A DNA stretch of 34,553 nt from an uncultured bacterium. Lineage in GTDB: Bacteria > Patescibacteriota > Minisyncoccia > Moranbacterales > UBA2206. Location of the stretch: the NCBI GenBank assembly GCA_903841185.1, contig CAIMIV010000045.1, forward strand, positions 1 to 34,553. The letters are read 5' to 3'. Of the stretch, positions 1-7,490 are shown in pieces (positions within the stretch are counted from its first letter, which is position 1; every line of letters starts with the position of its first letter). The notes under the pieces are model-generated. The model saw only the letters and a list, made by a program, of their open reading frames with translations. It searched no databases and was not told the DNA's origin. The position numbers were made by a program, and so were the translations under genes.

Positions 1-1527
1 AGTATCACGCATTGTTTGATAGGCTGCTGCATTGGCTGGATCGGTCATGTCAAAAGTATTATTATCAATCAATTGCTGGATAGCCGCTGCTCTTTCAAAT
101 CTATTGCCAGTATCTCTAAGATTTTCAAGAGTATCGGTGCCCGCATTGTCCATGCCATGCCTTTCGGCAGCAGCTTTTATATGTTTTGTTTGCTCTGCAT
201 TGTCTCCTCCAAAGAATCTACCAACTGCATTTTCAGATCCGACGCCGGCTATGATGGCGGCTCTTTCCGCTGTTCTGTCTGAACCGGTAAATCCACTCTT
301 TTGGAAGTTCGCCCATCTTTGTCTCATGCCATCCGGTATGCCAGTCTTATTGAATCCCCAGGAGGCCAATGGTCGCAATCCGCCAAGATTTCTGGCGAAT
401 GTTCCGCCATATCTCCTGGCTCTTCCCATGACAGCTCCCGCCCCGTCAATGCCCTTGATAGCCATCGCTATACCCATCCAGAGAACTATAATGGGTATAG
501 CAAAGCTTGCCATGCCAGCAATAACTGGAGTAATTGTATCTATTTTTGAAAGGGATGTTGCATTTGTGGCTTCCATTAGCTTGATGGATATAAATAAGAC
601 GAGAGCTATGATTGGTCCAGCTACGGCATATTTAAAAAGATGATTCCACCATCCGCCATCCTTTCCGACAATAGTGCCCACAAAACCAATAGGGGAAAAA
701 ATGATTATTATAGCTAATGCCATGGTTCTTATTATGAGTATGACTGCTAATGCTAATATGGTTAATGCTAAAATGAAAACAAATATTATAGATGCAATTA
801 ATTGTGTTATGGATGTGCTTGGCGGTGTTACAATAGCACTTAACGATCCAAACGCAGGGCCTGTTGTAAATATTTTTCCTCCATCTTTAGCATATTCACC
901 GAGTTCACTTCCTAAAATGGTATACATTAATGAATTAGTAATATCAATGATAAATCTAGTGATGGGAAAGCTAAAGTTTACAAGCAACGCCATAATAACT
1001 AACCACATTAGGATACTTTTGTAATTATATTTGCTATATTGAAAAACTGTAGCAAATGCAGAAAAAAGCAGAATCAAAATAAAGCCTATGTTGCACAGAT
1101 CTCGTATAATTCCCCATGTGCTTACAATGGCGTTATTAGTGAGGATAGTCTTAAGTGTGTCTGCATCAATAGCCCATCCAAACAATAAAATAGCTAAATT
1201 TAATATCCATCCAACAAATTCTAATACGTATTGTAAAAAGCCTGATATAGCAGCTCCCGCTTGACTGGCAACGGAGGTTGAATTCAAAACATTCCCCTGT
1301 GTTCCATCATATTGATAATATCCTTCTGACTTGCAAATATTTTTGCATTCTGTTTTTGATGATGCTTCAGTGGTTCTTGATGGATTATATTTAAAAAATC
1401 CATCATGACTATAGCAAATACACTCAGCAGCAAAAACACCACTTGTGTTGAAAAACAAAAAACCTGCCGAGATGAAGACCATCGCGAGGAGGAAGGAATA
1501 GATTGAATTGTGGCGTTTTATTTTCAA
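1..1527 (-). CDS. VirB6/TrbL-like polytopic membrane protein of a type IV secretion-like system (3' end outside window)
   Basis: An open minus-strand frame runs from about 1527 past the left edge, so the C-terminus is missing. I prefer the TTG at 1525-1527: it adds a basic n-region (MKIKRHN) to a hydrophobic core and an A-x-A-like cleavage site ending in VFA-AE. The next in-frame ATG (1480-1482) would cut the signal peptide. A Cys-containing segment follows (CICYSHDG, then CKNICKSEG), then at least five hydrophobic segments including ones around LNLAILLFGWAI, FILILLFSAFATV and LAVILIIRTMALAIIIIF. The distal part is hydrophilic and Gly/Arg-rich (ARRYGGTFARNLGG). This layout matches VirB6/TrbL-type inner-membrane channel proteins of CPR conjugation-like loci. 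The two upstream secreted-protein genes on the same strand support a surface or secretion operon. The family call is by topology and context, not by a catalytic motif. Confidence 0.72.
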   Translation of the reverse strand, partial: MKIKRHNSIYSFLLAMVFISAGFLFFNTSGVFAAECICYSHDGFFKYNPSRTTEASSKTECKNICKSEGYYQYDGTQGNVLNSTSVASQAGAAISGFLQYVLEFVGWILNLAILLFGWAIDADTLKTILTNNAIVSTWGIIRDLCNIGFILILLFSAFATVFQYSKYNYKSILMWLVIMALLVNFSFPITRFIIDITNSLMYTILGSELGEYAKDGGKIFTTGPAFGSLSAIVTPPSTSITQLIASIIFVFILALTILALAVILIIRTMALAIIIIFSPIGFVGTIVGKDGGWWNHLFKYAVAGPIIALVLFISIKLMEATNATSLSKIDTITPVIAGMASFAIPIIVLWMGIAMAIKGIDGAGAVMGRARRYGGTFARNLGGLRPLASWGFNKTGIPDGMRQRWANFQKSGFTGSDRTAERAAIIAGVGSENAVGRFFGGDNAEQTKHIKAAAERHGMDNAGTDTLENLRDTGNRFERAAAIQQLIDNNTFDMTDPANAAAYQTMRDT

Positions 1528-1594
1528 ATTTTTAGAATATGCGGCGGGATATTAATAAAAAAATAGGGTCTTTTTGAAAGGTCGTGGGATGCAG

Positions 1595-2701
1595 TTATTG
1601 TTGAAAAGTGGAGCCGGTATCGGGATTGTTCCAAGTACTGCTCGAGCCAGAAGCACTTGATCCAGAGTTGAATGTGGAACCGGTGTCAGGATCGGTATAG
1701 GTGGATGGTTTGCTGCCGGAGTCATAGGTGGAACCGGTGTCGGGATTTTTCCACGGTTCTGCTGTGCCTCCCCCGGAGTTGTAGGCCTGGCCGGTGTCCG
1801 GGTTGGTCCAGCTGCTGCTGTTGGAACTGTTGGTGCTGGCTGTTTGGCTGCTGCTCTTGGCGTTGCCGATGCCATTTTGCATGGTTTGCATAATGAGCTG
1901 TTGCACGATGCTGGTGATGACTTCCGCCGGATCGGTGGCGCCCGCCAAGACTTTATTGCCCACGTCCAGGGCGTTGGCCATAGTGGTTTCAATCAGCGCT
2001 CCCGGAGTGATAATTTGATCGCCTTGTTTGACACTTTTGTAGCCTCGTCCGGCCAGCGCTTCGGCTTTGGCAATTTCTTGTTCACGAGTGAGTTTTTCTT
2101 GATATTTTTGTTGCACATAGAGATCATAGGCCCACGGATTGTTGATGCCGGAGAGATAGGAATTGAAATTGTCCATGTTGCCATTGGCGAAAAGATTGTC
2201 TCCGGGGTTGCCGACATAAGTGGGTTTCATCATCGTGGTTCGAGCGGAGATGTTGTTTTTGGCCATACTGGCAAGTTGAGACATATAGCCCGCTCCGCCA
2301 CTGGCTGGAGAGGAAAGACTGATGCCTTCCGTGGAATAGTTGCTGGAGCTTTGCCCGCCGGTAGTTTGGCTGATATAGTCATTGATATAGAGATCAGCTT
2401 TCTGACGCGGTTCATTGTAGAGAAAATCATTATAGTTGCTGATGATTTTGCTGGTCTGGGGACCATTGCCGGAAACAAACCCACTGATAGATTTGTTGAG
2501 GGCTTGGATGGCGGCTTGCTTCAAAGCTCCCACAATGATGCCGTTGATCATGATGCGGATTTTGTCCAACATGGTTTTGATATAGACAGATGGGATGGCC
2601 ATCCAAGCATCCGCCGGCTTAGCTTGAATAGGAGAAAAAGCCAAGCTAATGGAAAGAAAGATGATGAGGATAATTGTAGAAAAGGTGGATCTTGAGCGCA
2701 T
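1595..2701 (-). CDS. secreted protein with four C-terminal PDTG repeats, secretion-cluster associated
   Basis: 368 residues. The N-terminus has a clear signal peptide: RSR, a hydrophobic core (IILIIFLSISLAF), then QAKPADAW near residues 27-34. A mostly helical domain without cysteines follows (residues about 35-290; for example NEPRQKADLYINDYISQTTGG). The last 75 residues contain four copies of a short motif, roughly W-x-N/D-P-D-T-G-x-x-Y/F-x-S-G, separated by Ser/Gly-rich linkers; the final copy ends the protein. The gene starts 12 bases after the preceding gene stops and is followed by the VirB6-like gene, so the three are probably one transcript. I do not recognise a named family. A surface-exposed or pilus-accessory role is inferred only from export and location. 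Confidence 0.75.
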   Translation of the reverse strand: MRSRSTFSTIILIIFLSISLAFSPIQAKPADAWMAIPSVYIKTMLDKIRIMINGIIVGALKQAAIQALNKSISGFVSGNGPQTSKIISNYNDFLYNEPRQKADLYINDYISQTTGGQSSSNYSTEGISLSSPASGGAGYMSQLASMAKNNISARTTMMKPTYVGNPGDNLFANGNMDNFNSYLSGINNPWAYDLYVQQKYQEKLTREQEIAKAEALAGRGYKSVKQGDQIITPGALIETTMANALDVGNKVLAGATDPAEVITSIVQQLIMQTMQNGIGNAKSSSQTASTNSSNSSSWTNPDTGQAYNSGGGTAEPWKNPDTGSTYDSGSKPSTYTDPDTGSTFNSGSSASGSSSTWNNPDTGSTFQQ

Positions 2702-2713
2702 AAAAAATTTAGT

Positions 2714-3760
2714 TTATTTCTTTATTTCTTCCAGAAAGCCGGTGGGAACAGTCAGTCCATAACTGTTGAGCTTGTTTTGCAAATTAGTGTCTAGTGTCAG
2801 GTCATAGGCGCTGAATTTTGTTTCCACTTCACTGGAAAAATCAGACATCGTCGCGGTGAGGTTTTGCAATTTGGAATAGTTGGCCAGATCTGCCAGAGGG
2901 TCATCGGCTACGGGATTGATAGTGTCTTTCAATTGAGAAGAGAGCTTGAGCAATTGCAAGCCTTTAGTGTGAATGTCGGCCATTTCTTCCGGCACCTCAA
3001 CGTCTTTGATTTGCGCCAGGGTTTTTTCTTCCAAGGAGCCCAAATTGGTCAATGAAGAGGCATCTTGGTTGGTGAGCGCGGTGGTGATTTGCGTCGTGAG
3101 TGTGGAACCAACTTTCGTCATGTCATCATTAGAATTGATGGGTTCGGGGGAATTGGAGAGCATGACATAGGAAACACCCGCGATATAGTCGCTAAAATCC
3201 GCTTTCTTTTTTTCAGCTTGTTTTTCGGTGGAAAGCTTGCCATAGTCCTGTTTTTTGATCTTGATTTCTTTCGGGTCAACAGCTGGCAGGTCTCCCACTG
3301 CTGATTCTTGGGCCAAAGAGTCGCTGACCATGCTCTTGACTTCATCAACAGAAACATCCTTAGCTGTCCCATCTACAGGGTTGAGAGCGGCGGTTATTTT
3401 TTGCGTAACTTCTTGGGTAAGATTTCTTTTATTGGGATCCGCCTTTGTTTGGGTGGCAGGTGCATTTTCATCGGGAATGAGCTTGTCTCCGGGGGAGTGT
3501 TTTAAGGGGTTGTAGCCACTTTTCACTTCGGCTCCATCGGAATAGCCATCCCCATCCGTGTCCGCATTGTAGGGATCGGTGCCATAGGCTTTTTCCTCTT
3601 CGTCGGACAAGCCGTCTTGATCGCTGTCGAGGAAAATATTTTTAGTCGTCACTGATTTATCCTCCGCATAGGTATAGAACGAAAAACTGCTTGCGACAAG
3701 CGCAGATAAAACCAGAAGAGACAATTGAATATTTTTTATTTTCACCCGTTTTTGCAGCAT
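2714..3760 (-). CDS. secreted protein with thrombospondin type 3-like calcium-binding repeats
   Basis: 348 residues. A basic start (MLQKRVKIKN) and hydrophobic core (SLLVLSALVASSFSFYTYA) form a signal peptide ending near residue 32. Two adjacent Asp-rich loops follow (LDSDQDGLSDEEE and DADTDGDGYSDGAE, about residues 44-80). They are linked by the YGTDPYN/SGYNPLK spacing typical of thrombospondin type 3-like calcium-binding repeats. The remaining 260 residues are Lys/Asp/Gln-rich, look helical, and lack cysteine. It is the first gene of the three-gene minus-strand cluster, downstream of an extended -10 promoter at 3841. TSP3-like loops are common in CPR surface proteins. The specific role is unknown; adhesion or scaffolding of the secretion apparatus is a guess. 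Confidence 0.78.
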   Translation of the reverse strand: MLQKRVKIKNIQLSLLVLSALVASSFSFYTYAEDKSVTTKNIFLDSDQDGLSDEEEKAYGTDPYNADTDGDGYSDGAEVKSGYNPLKHSPGDKLIPDENAPATQTKADPNKRNLTQEVTQKITAALNPVDGTAKDVSVDEVKSMVSDSLAQESAVGDLPAVDPKEIKIKKQDYGKLSTEKQAEKKKADFSDYIAGVSYVMLSNSPEPINSNDDMTKVGSTLTTQITTALTNQDASSLTNLGSLEEKTLAQIKDVEVPEEMADIHTKGLQLLKLSSQLKDTINPVADDPLADLANYSKLQNLTATMSDFSSEVETKFSAYDLTLDTNLQNKLNSYGLTVPTGFLEEIKK

Positions 3761-3840
3761 TGTTGAACGCTTATGGAGAAGCAGTTAACAAAAAAAGAAT
3801 TAATTAAAATTATTTTTATAACTAAATGAAGCTTAATAAA

Positions 3841-3849
3841 ATTATAGCA
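3841..3849 (-). promoter_or_regulatory. extended -10 promoter for the secretion/surface cluster
   Basis: On the minus strand this reads TGCTATAAT, a consensus extended -10. No good -35 lies at 17 bases, which fits the extended -10 class. The predicted start near 3834 would give a leader of about 74 bases before the ATG at 3760. The rest of 3761-3978 is AT-rich and holds the divergent promoter of the UbiA gene. Confidence 0.55.
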
Positions 3850-3942
3850 CAAATCAAAAAAGAAAACTACAAATCTATCTGTTGATATTATACTATAGAA
3901 ATAAAAAAAAGAAAAATAAAACTAACAAATAAAACTAGCTAG

Positions 3943-3971
3943 TTGTGAAATTTTTCGGAGACTGGTATTAT
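3943..3971 (+). promoter_or_regulatory. promoter giving a probably leaderless UbiA-family mRNA
   Basis: TTGTGA (3943-3948), a 17-base spacer and TATTAT (3966-3971), with TGG directly before the -10. Only seven bases separate the -10 from the ATG at 3979, so transcription should start at or within a base or two of the start codon. The AGGGAG in this gap is too close to the ATG to work as a normal ribosome binding site. Confidence 0.6.
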
Positions 3972-3978
3972 AGGGAGT

Positions 3979-5640
3979 ATGAAAGAGCTAAAAAATAAGC
4001 TTCAATTGTTGCGCCAGGTTTTTTCCGGCATCTTTTCGCAAGAAACGAGTCCTCTTTCACTGTGTCTGAGTTTTTTGAGCATCATCGTGCTGCGGGTGTT
4101 TGAAGAGAAGTTTCTGGCTTTTTCCACTTCTCCTTGGGAGGATATTTGGATAGAGTTTATGCACAATCTTTTTTTCTTCAGTATCACCCTTCTGCTAATT
4201 GGCTTGATTTTGAGTTGGTTTCTCCGAAAAAAACCAGCAGAGATTGTTCCTTGGCTAACCTGGGCAAGTCTTTTGATTCTTTTGCCCCCGCTGTTTGATA
4301 TGGCCAAGACGGGAGGGAATGTTTTTTGGAGTTTCTATTTACTGAATGATATTCGTAGTCTGGGATGGCAATTTGTGACTATTTTTGGGCATCTGCCCTC
4401 CGGTATTATGTATTTTGGCAGCAAAATCACCTTTTTGCTAGCGGTTTTTCTAGTAGCGGCAGTTATTTATGGGCAAACAAAAAATCGCTGGAAAGCTTTT
4501 TTTGGAGCCCTAGCGACATACACGATGCTATTTTTTATGGGGAGTTTCCCTTCTTGGTTTGTGATGGTTAGTTATCTCTTGCAAGGAAAAAGCCTTGGGG
4601 AAGTGAATGCCGTCAAAGTATTCCAATTTTTTGGTTCACCGGCTCCTATCTGGGCTTTGACTGGGGCGACTTTCAAATATGCCTTTGCCTATCAACTAGG
4701 GTTTGTTTTTTATCTGTTGCTAGTTTTTTTGGTCGGCTGGGTGTTTTTTCTCAATAATCGAAAAAAATTCTGGGCGGTGGTCAAAAATGCGCGCTTCCCA
4801 CAGCTGGTCTATCATATGGGACTGCTTGGTGTTGGTCTAGGTTTGGGTTGGTGGATCTATCCTCATAATTGGCATGTTAATTTATTTTCTCTGTTGGCTG
4901 TCGGGATTATTGCTGTTAGCGTGGTGCTGGCCTGGCTGGCTTCCGTGGTAGTGAATGATTTGTATGATTATCGAATCGATCTTATCTCCAATTCCTATCG
5001 CCCTTTGCAGCAAAAGATCTTTACCGTGGAGGAATATCGCCAATCGGGTATCATTTTATTTATCCTATCCCTCATTGGCGGGTTGACCATTAATATGACT
5101 TGCACCGCTATCTTGCTAGTCTATCAGTTGCTAGCTTGGTTTTATTCGGCTCCGCCCTATCGGCTAAAAAAGTTTCCCCTGATAGCGACTTTTTTTAGCG
5201 CCCTAGCTTCCATGGTAGTCCTTTTTTTAGGGTTTATTCTGTTCTCAGGCGCAGAAAACCTGCATCTTTTTCCTTGGCGCATCAGCTTCATGCTGCTTGT
5301 CGGTCTCACGCTTTCTTTGCCCATCAAGGATTTTCGCGATATAGATGGGGATAAGAGTGATGGCGTGTTGACCATCCCGGTTCTTTTGGGGCAGGACCTT
5401 GGTCGCCTGGTGGTCGGAGGAGGAATTTTTGTTTCTTTTGTGCTTAGCGTCTTTTTCTTAAATGAAATGAGGCTTTTTTGGTGGGCAATCCTTTGTGGCG
5501 GGACTGCTTTTTGGTTGATGAATTCTCCGGATTGGAGAAAAAAGATTCAAGACAAAGATTTAGTATGGTGGATTTTGGGAGTGGCAATCATCTATACTTT
5601 GATTCTGGGGAATGTTCTATTTAATGGCGGCGTCAAATAG
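3979..5640 (+). CDS. UbiA-superfamily prenyltransferase with an extra N-terminal membrane domain
   Basis: 553 residues with many hydrophobic segments. The C-terminal part (about 300-553) carries the two Asp-rich motifs of UbiA-type aromatic or polyprenyl prenyltransferases: NDLYDYRID at 326-334 and KDFRDIDGDKSDG at 450-462. It therefore probably transfers a prenyl chain from a polyprenyl diphosphate to an acceptor in the membrane. Ordinary UbiA proteins have about 290-320 residues, so the first 270 residues are additional. They hold roughly six hydrophobic segments and no motif I recognise. The acceptor is unknown, as no quinone, heme or arabinan genes are nearby. The gene converges with rsmA and overlaps its 3' end by 24 bases. 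Confidence 0.8.
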   Translation: MKELKNKLQLLRQVFSGIFSQETSPLSLCLSFLSIIVLRVFEEKFLAFSTSPWEDIWIEFMHNLFFFSITLLLIGLILSWFLRKKPAEIVPWLTWASLLILLPPLFDMAKTGGNVFWSFYLLNDIRSLGWQFVTIFGHLPSGIMYFGSKITFLLAVFLVAAVIYGQTKNRWKAFFGALATYTMLFFMGSFPSWFVMVSYLLQGKSLGEVNAVKVFQFFGSPAPIWALTGATFKYAFAYQLGFVFYLLLVFLVGWVFFLNNRKKFWAVVKNARFPQLVYHMGLLGVGLGLGWWIYPHNWHVNLFSLLAVGIIAVSVVLAWLASVVVNDLYDYRIDLISNSYRPLQQKIFTVEEYRQSGIILFILSLIGGLTINMTCTAILLVYQLLAWFYSAPPYRLKKFPLIATFFSALASMVVLFLGFILFSGAENLHLFPWRISFMLLVGLTLSLPIKDFRDIDGDKSDGVLTIPVLLGQDLGRLVVGGGIFVSFVLSVFFLNEMRLFWWAILCGGTAFWLMNSPDWRKKIQDKDLVWWILGVAIIYTLILGNVLFNGGVK

Positions 5641-6429
5641 CGCGGTTAGTTTTTCCCAATCGGCGATGGTAAGTTCTTGAGCGCGAGTGTGGATATCAAA
5701 TGAGGCGGAGAGGAGGATTTTTTCCACCACTTCTTTTTTTATTTGCAAGCTGGTAGCGAGATTGTTGAGCAGCGTTTTTCTTTTGGCAGAAAAGCCGGCC
5801 TTCACCAGGCGAAAGAATTTTTTATCCTCAATTTTATTAAATTTTCTTTGCGGAGTGATTTTGATGACTGCGCTGTCTACTTTGGGCACGGGAGAAAAAG
5901 AGGTTTTATCCACCAGAAAAAGAATTTCCGTGGCGGCATAATAACCCACTGAAACCGCCAGGATGCTCATTTGCCCCCGGGGTGCCACAATCCTCTCGGC
6001 TACTTCTTTTTGAATCATCAAAATCATTTCTTGCGGTTGTGCTGCTTGTTCCAAGAAAAGGCGGATAATGGGAGAGGTAATATAATAAGGAATGTTGGCG
6101 ATTACCTGATAATCAATGGCCGTAGAGACGCCCCGACGGGGCGTCTCTACGGTTTTCAATAATTCGGGTAAATTTATTTGCAAAATATCCCCCTGCACAA
6201 TTTCGACATTGGAAACATCGGCAAATTTATTTTTCAATGGTTCAATGAGTCGGTCATCAAGTTCAATCGCCACTACTTTCTTCCCCAGGGCGGCTAGTTT
6301 TTCCGTTAAAACACCTTCTCCTGGGCCGATTTCCAACACAAAATCAGCCTTGGCAACGTCAGTAGCTTGGATGATTTTTTCAAGCACAGCAGGGTCTTTC
6401 AAAAAGTTTTGGCCTAATTTTGTGGGCAT
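5617..6429 (-). CDS. rsmA: 16S rRNA dimethyladenosine transferase RsmA (KsgA)
   Basis: 270 residues, the normal length for RsmA, which dimethylates two adjacent adenosines in the 3'-terminal helix 45 of 16S rRNA using SAM. Visible motifs are the N-terminal GQNFL, SAM motif I EIGPGEG (33-39), the acidic residues IELDD (55-59), QGD near 79-81, and the catalytic NIPY (112-115; usually NLPY) followed by YITSPI. The C-terminal domain is typical (FFRLVKAGFSAKRKTLLNNL). Residues 93-103 are encoded by a 33-base palindrome and look like an in-frame insertion just before the strand leading to NIPY. The start at 6429 gives the family N-terminus. Confidence 0.95.
   Translation of the reverse strand: MPTKLGQNFLKDPAVLEKIIQATDVAKADFVLEIGPGEGVLTEKLAALGKKVVAIELDDRLIEPLKNKFADVSNVEIVQGDILQINLPELLKTVETPRRGVSTAIDYQVIANIPYYITSPIIRLFLEQAAQPQEMILMIQKEVAERIVAPRGQMSILAVSVGYYAATEILFLVDKTSFSPVPKVDSAVIKITPQRKFNKIEDKKFFRLVKAGFSAKRKTLLNNLATSLQIKKEVVEKILLSASFDIHTRAQELTIADWEKLTALFDAAIK
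6120..6152. repeat. 33-bp perfect palindrome of the GTAGAGACG family inside rsmA
   Basis: Two 16-base arms (CCGTAGAGACGCCCCG and its complement) flank a single central base. The length is a multiple of three, so rsmA stays open and gains about eleven residues (TVETPRRGVST). The GTAGAGA...TCTCTAC ends recur in palindromes at 11199 and 16109. Confidence 0.9.
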
Positions 6430-6469
6430 AGATATTTAATTTATAATTTAAAATTTGTAATTTAAAATT

Positions 6470-7441
6470 TTAGTTCAGTATCGGCTCTACCTTGACGCCA
6501 ATTACTCCCGCTCCGATAGAAGCTATTTGAGTAAAAGCTACTCTATCCAAATCAATAATGCGCCCCTTTCCTTGTGGGCCATAATCGTTGATTTGAACGA
6601 CTACTGATTTTCCAGTGGCGGTGTTGGTGACTTTAGCAAAAGAGCCCCTAGGAATGGAGGTGCTGGCTGCGAATAATCCCCCTTGGAAAGAATACCAAGT
6701 ACCCTGTCCGCTAGCTGATTTGCCGAGTTTCATATAGGTGCCTTTGGTAATAATAGCATCTATGGGTGTTTGGGTGATATTTTTTTCTAGCACAACGCGC
6801 GAGATCTCTTTGTTATTTTTGTAGGTAATTTTGTATTTTACTTCACGGATGCCAGTTTTCCCGGGCTGCTCAATTTTTTCTTCACGCCAGCCCAATTTGG
6901 CATCTTCTTTGTGAAGGGTTTTATAAGGAATGTCTTCTGCAATAACCTTTTCTTCTACATTAATACGCGTGACCACTAGGATGTCGCCACTGCCAAAGTG
7001 TGCATAGAGCGGTTGGGAAACCACGTCCAGTCTACCGAGAGCAATTTCGTTTTCTTGCAAAGCGCCAGCCACAGTTTTGGCCGTAGAGTTAGTTTTAAAG
7101 GTTTTTCCATCAACTCTGAGTTCAATGGGGATGGCGCGTTGAATGATGATGCGACTGCCTGTATACAATAAGGCGCTTTTTTCTGGCAGCAGATTATCAA
7201 CATCCCCTAGCAGGATATGATTTTCTTGTAAAAAATCTCCCACTGTGGCAGCTTGGGTGGTGGTAGTGAAAAAAAAGTCATTGTCGGCGAGTGTAATGTC
7301 TTTGGTGGTTTGGGAAAAATCCAATGTTTTTTGGGAAGAAAAGAACCATTGTTCCGGAAAAAAATGACGACCCATAAAAAAAAGAGCCAACAGGAAGAGG
7401 CTTAGGGAAAATAATCGCCAGACACTTCTTTTTCTCTTCAT
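6470..7441 (-). CDS. membrane-anchored cell-wall protein: DUF348 repeats, G5 domain, RlpA-like double-psi beta-barrel
   Basis: 323 residues from the ATG at 7441. A basic start (MKRKRSVWRL) precedes one membrane or signal segment (SLSLFLLALFFMG). Two DUF348-type segments follow (ITLADNDFFFTTTTQAATVG and PIELRVDGKTFKTNSTAKTVA). Next is a G5-like region (EEKVIAEDIPYKT to TYKNNKEISRVVLEKN). The C-terminus is an RlpA-like barrel starting at GTWYSFQGGLFAAST and containing VQINDYGPQGKGRIIDLDRVAF. The order resembles YabE/Rpf-related wall proteins, which bind or cleave peptidoglycan. A longer frame reaches 7483, but a good promoter (TTGATA-17-TAAAAT) ends eight bases before 7441 and fixes the start there. 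Confidence 0.88.
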   Translation of the reverse strand: MKRKRSVWRLFSLSLFLLALFFMGRHFFPEQWFFSSQKTLDFSQTTKDITLADNDFFFTTTTQAATVGDFLQENHILLGDVDNLLPEKSALLYTGSRIIIQRAIPIELRVDGKTFKTNSTAKTVAGALQENEIALGRLDVVSQPLYAHFGSGDILVVTRINVEEKVIAEDIPYKTLHKEDAKLGWREEKIEQPGKTGIREVKYKITYKNNKEISRVVLEKNITQTPIDAIITKGTYMKLGKSASGQGTWYSFQGGLFAASTSIPRGSFAKVTNTATGKSVVVQINDYGPQGKGRIIDLDRVAFTQIASIGAGVIGVKVEPILN

Positions 7442-7448
7442 AAAGGCC

Positions 7449-7477
7449 ATTTTAGCATAGATGGTGAGAAATATCAA
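7449..7477 (-). promoter_or_regulatory. promoter of the RlpA/G5 protein gene, leaderless geometry
   Basis: On the minus strand: TTGATA (7472-7477), 17 bases, TAAAAT (7449-7454) with TGC before the -10. Seven bases (GGCCTTT) then separate it from the ATG at 7441. This decides the start codon and predicts a leaderless mRNA. Confidence 0.65.
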
Positions 7478-7490
7478 ATGCAAATCCAGG

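Noticed and set aside
32-1024. Plus-strand frames of 203 and 116 residues
   Set aside because: They lie opposite the VirB6-like gene, whose minus-strand translation has a signal peptide, membrane segments and a natural composition.
1552-1992. 146-residue minus-strand frame overlapping the PDTG protein
   Set aside because: Pro/Thr-rich shadow of the repeat region in another frame, with no signal peptide or upstream signals.
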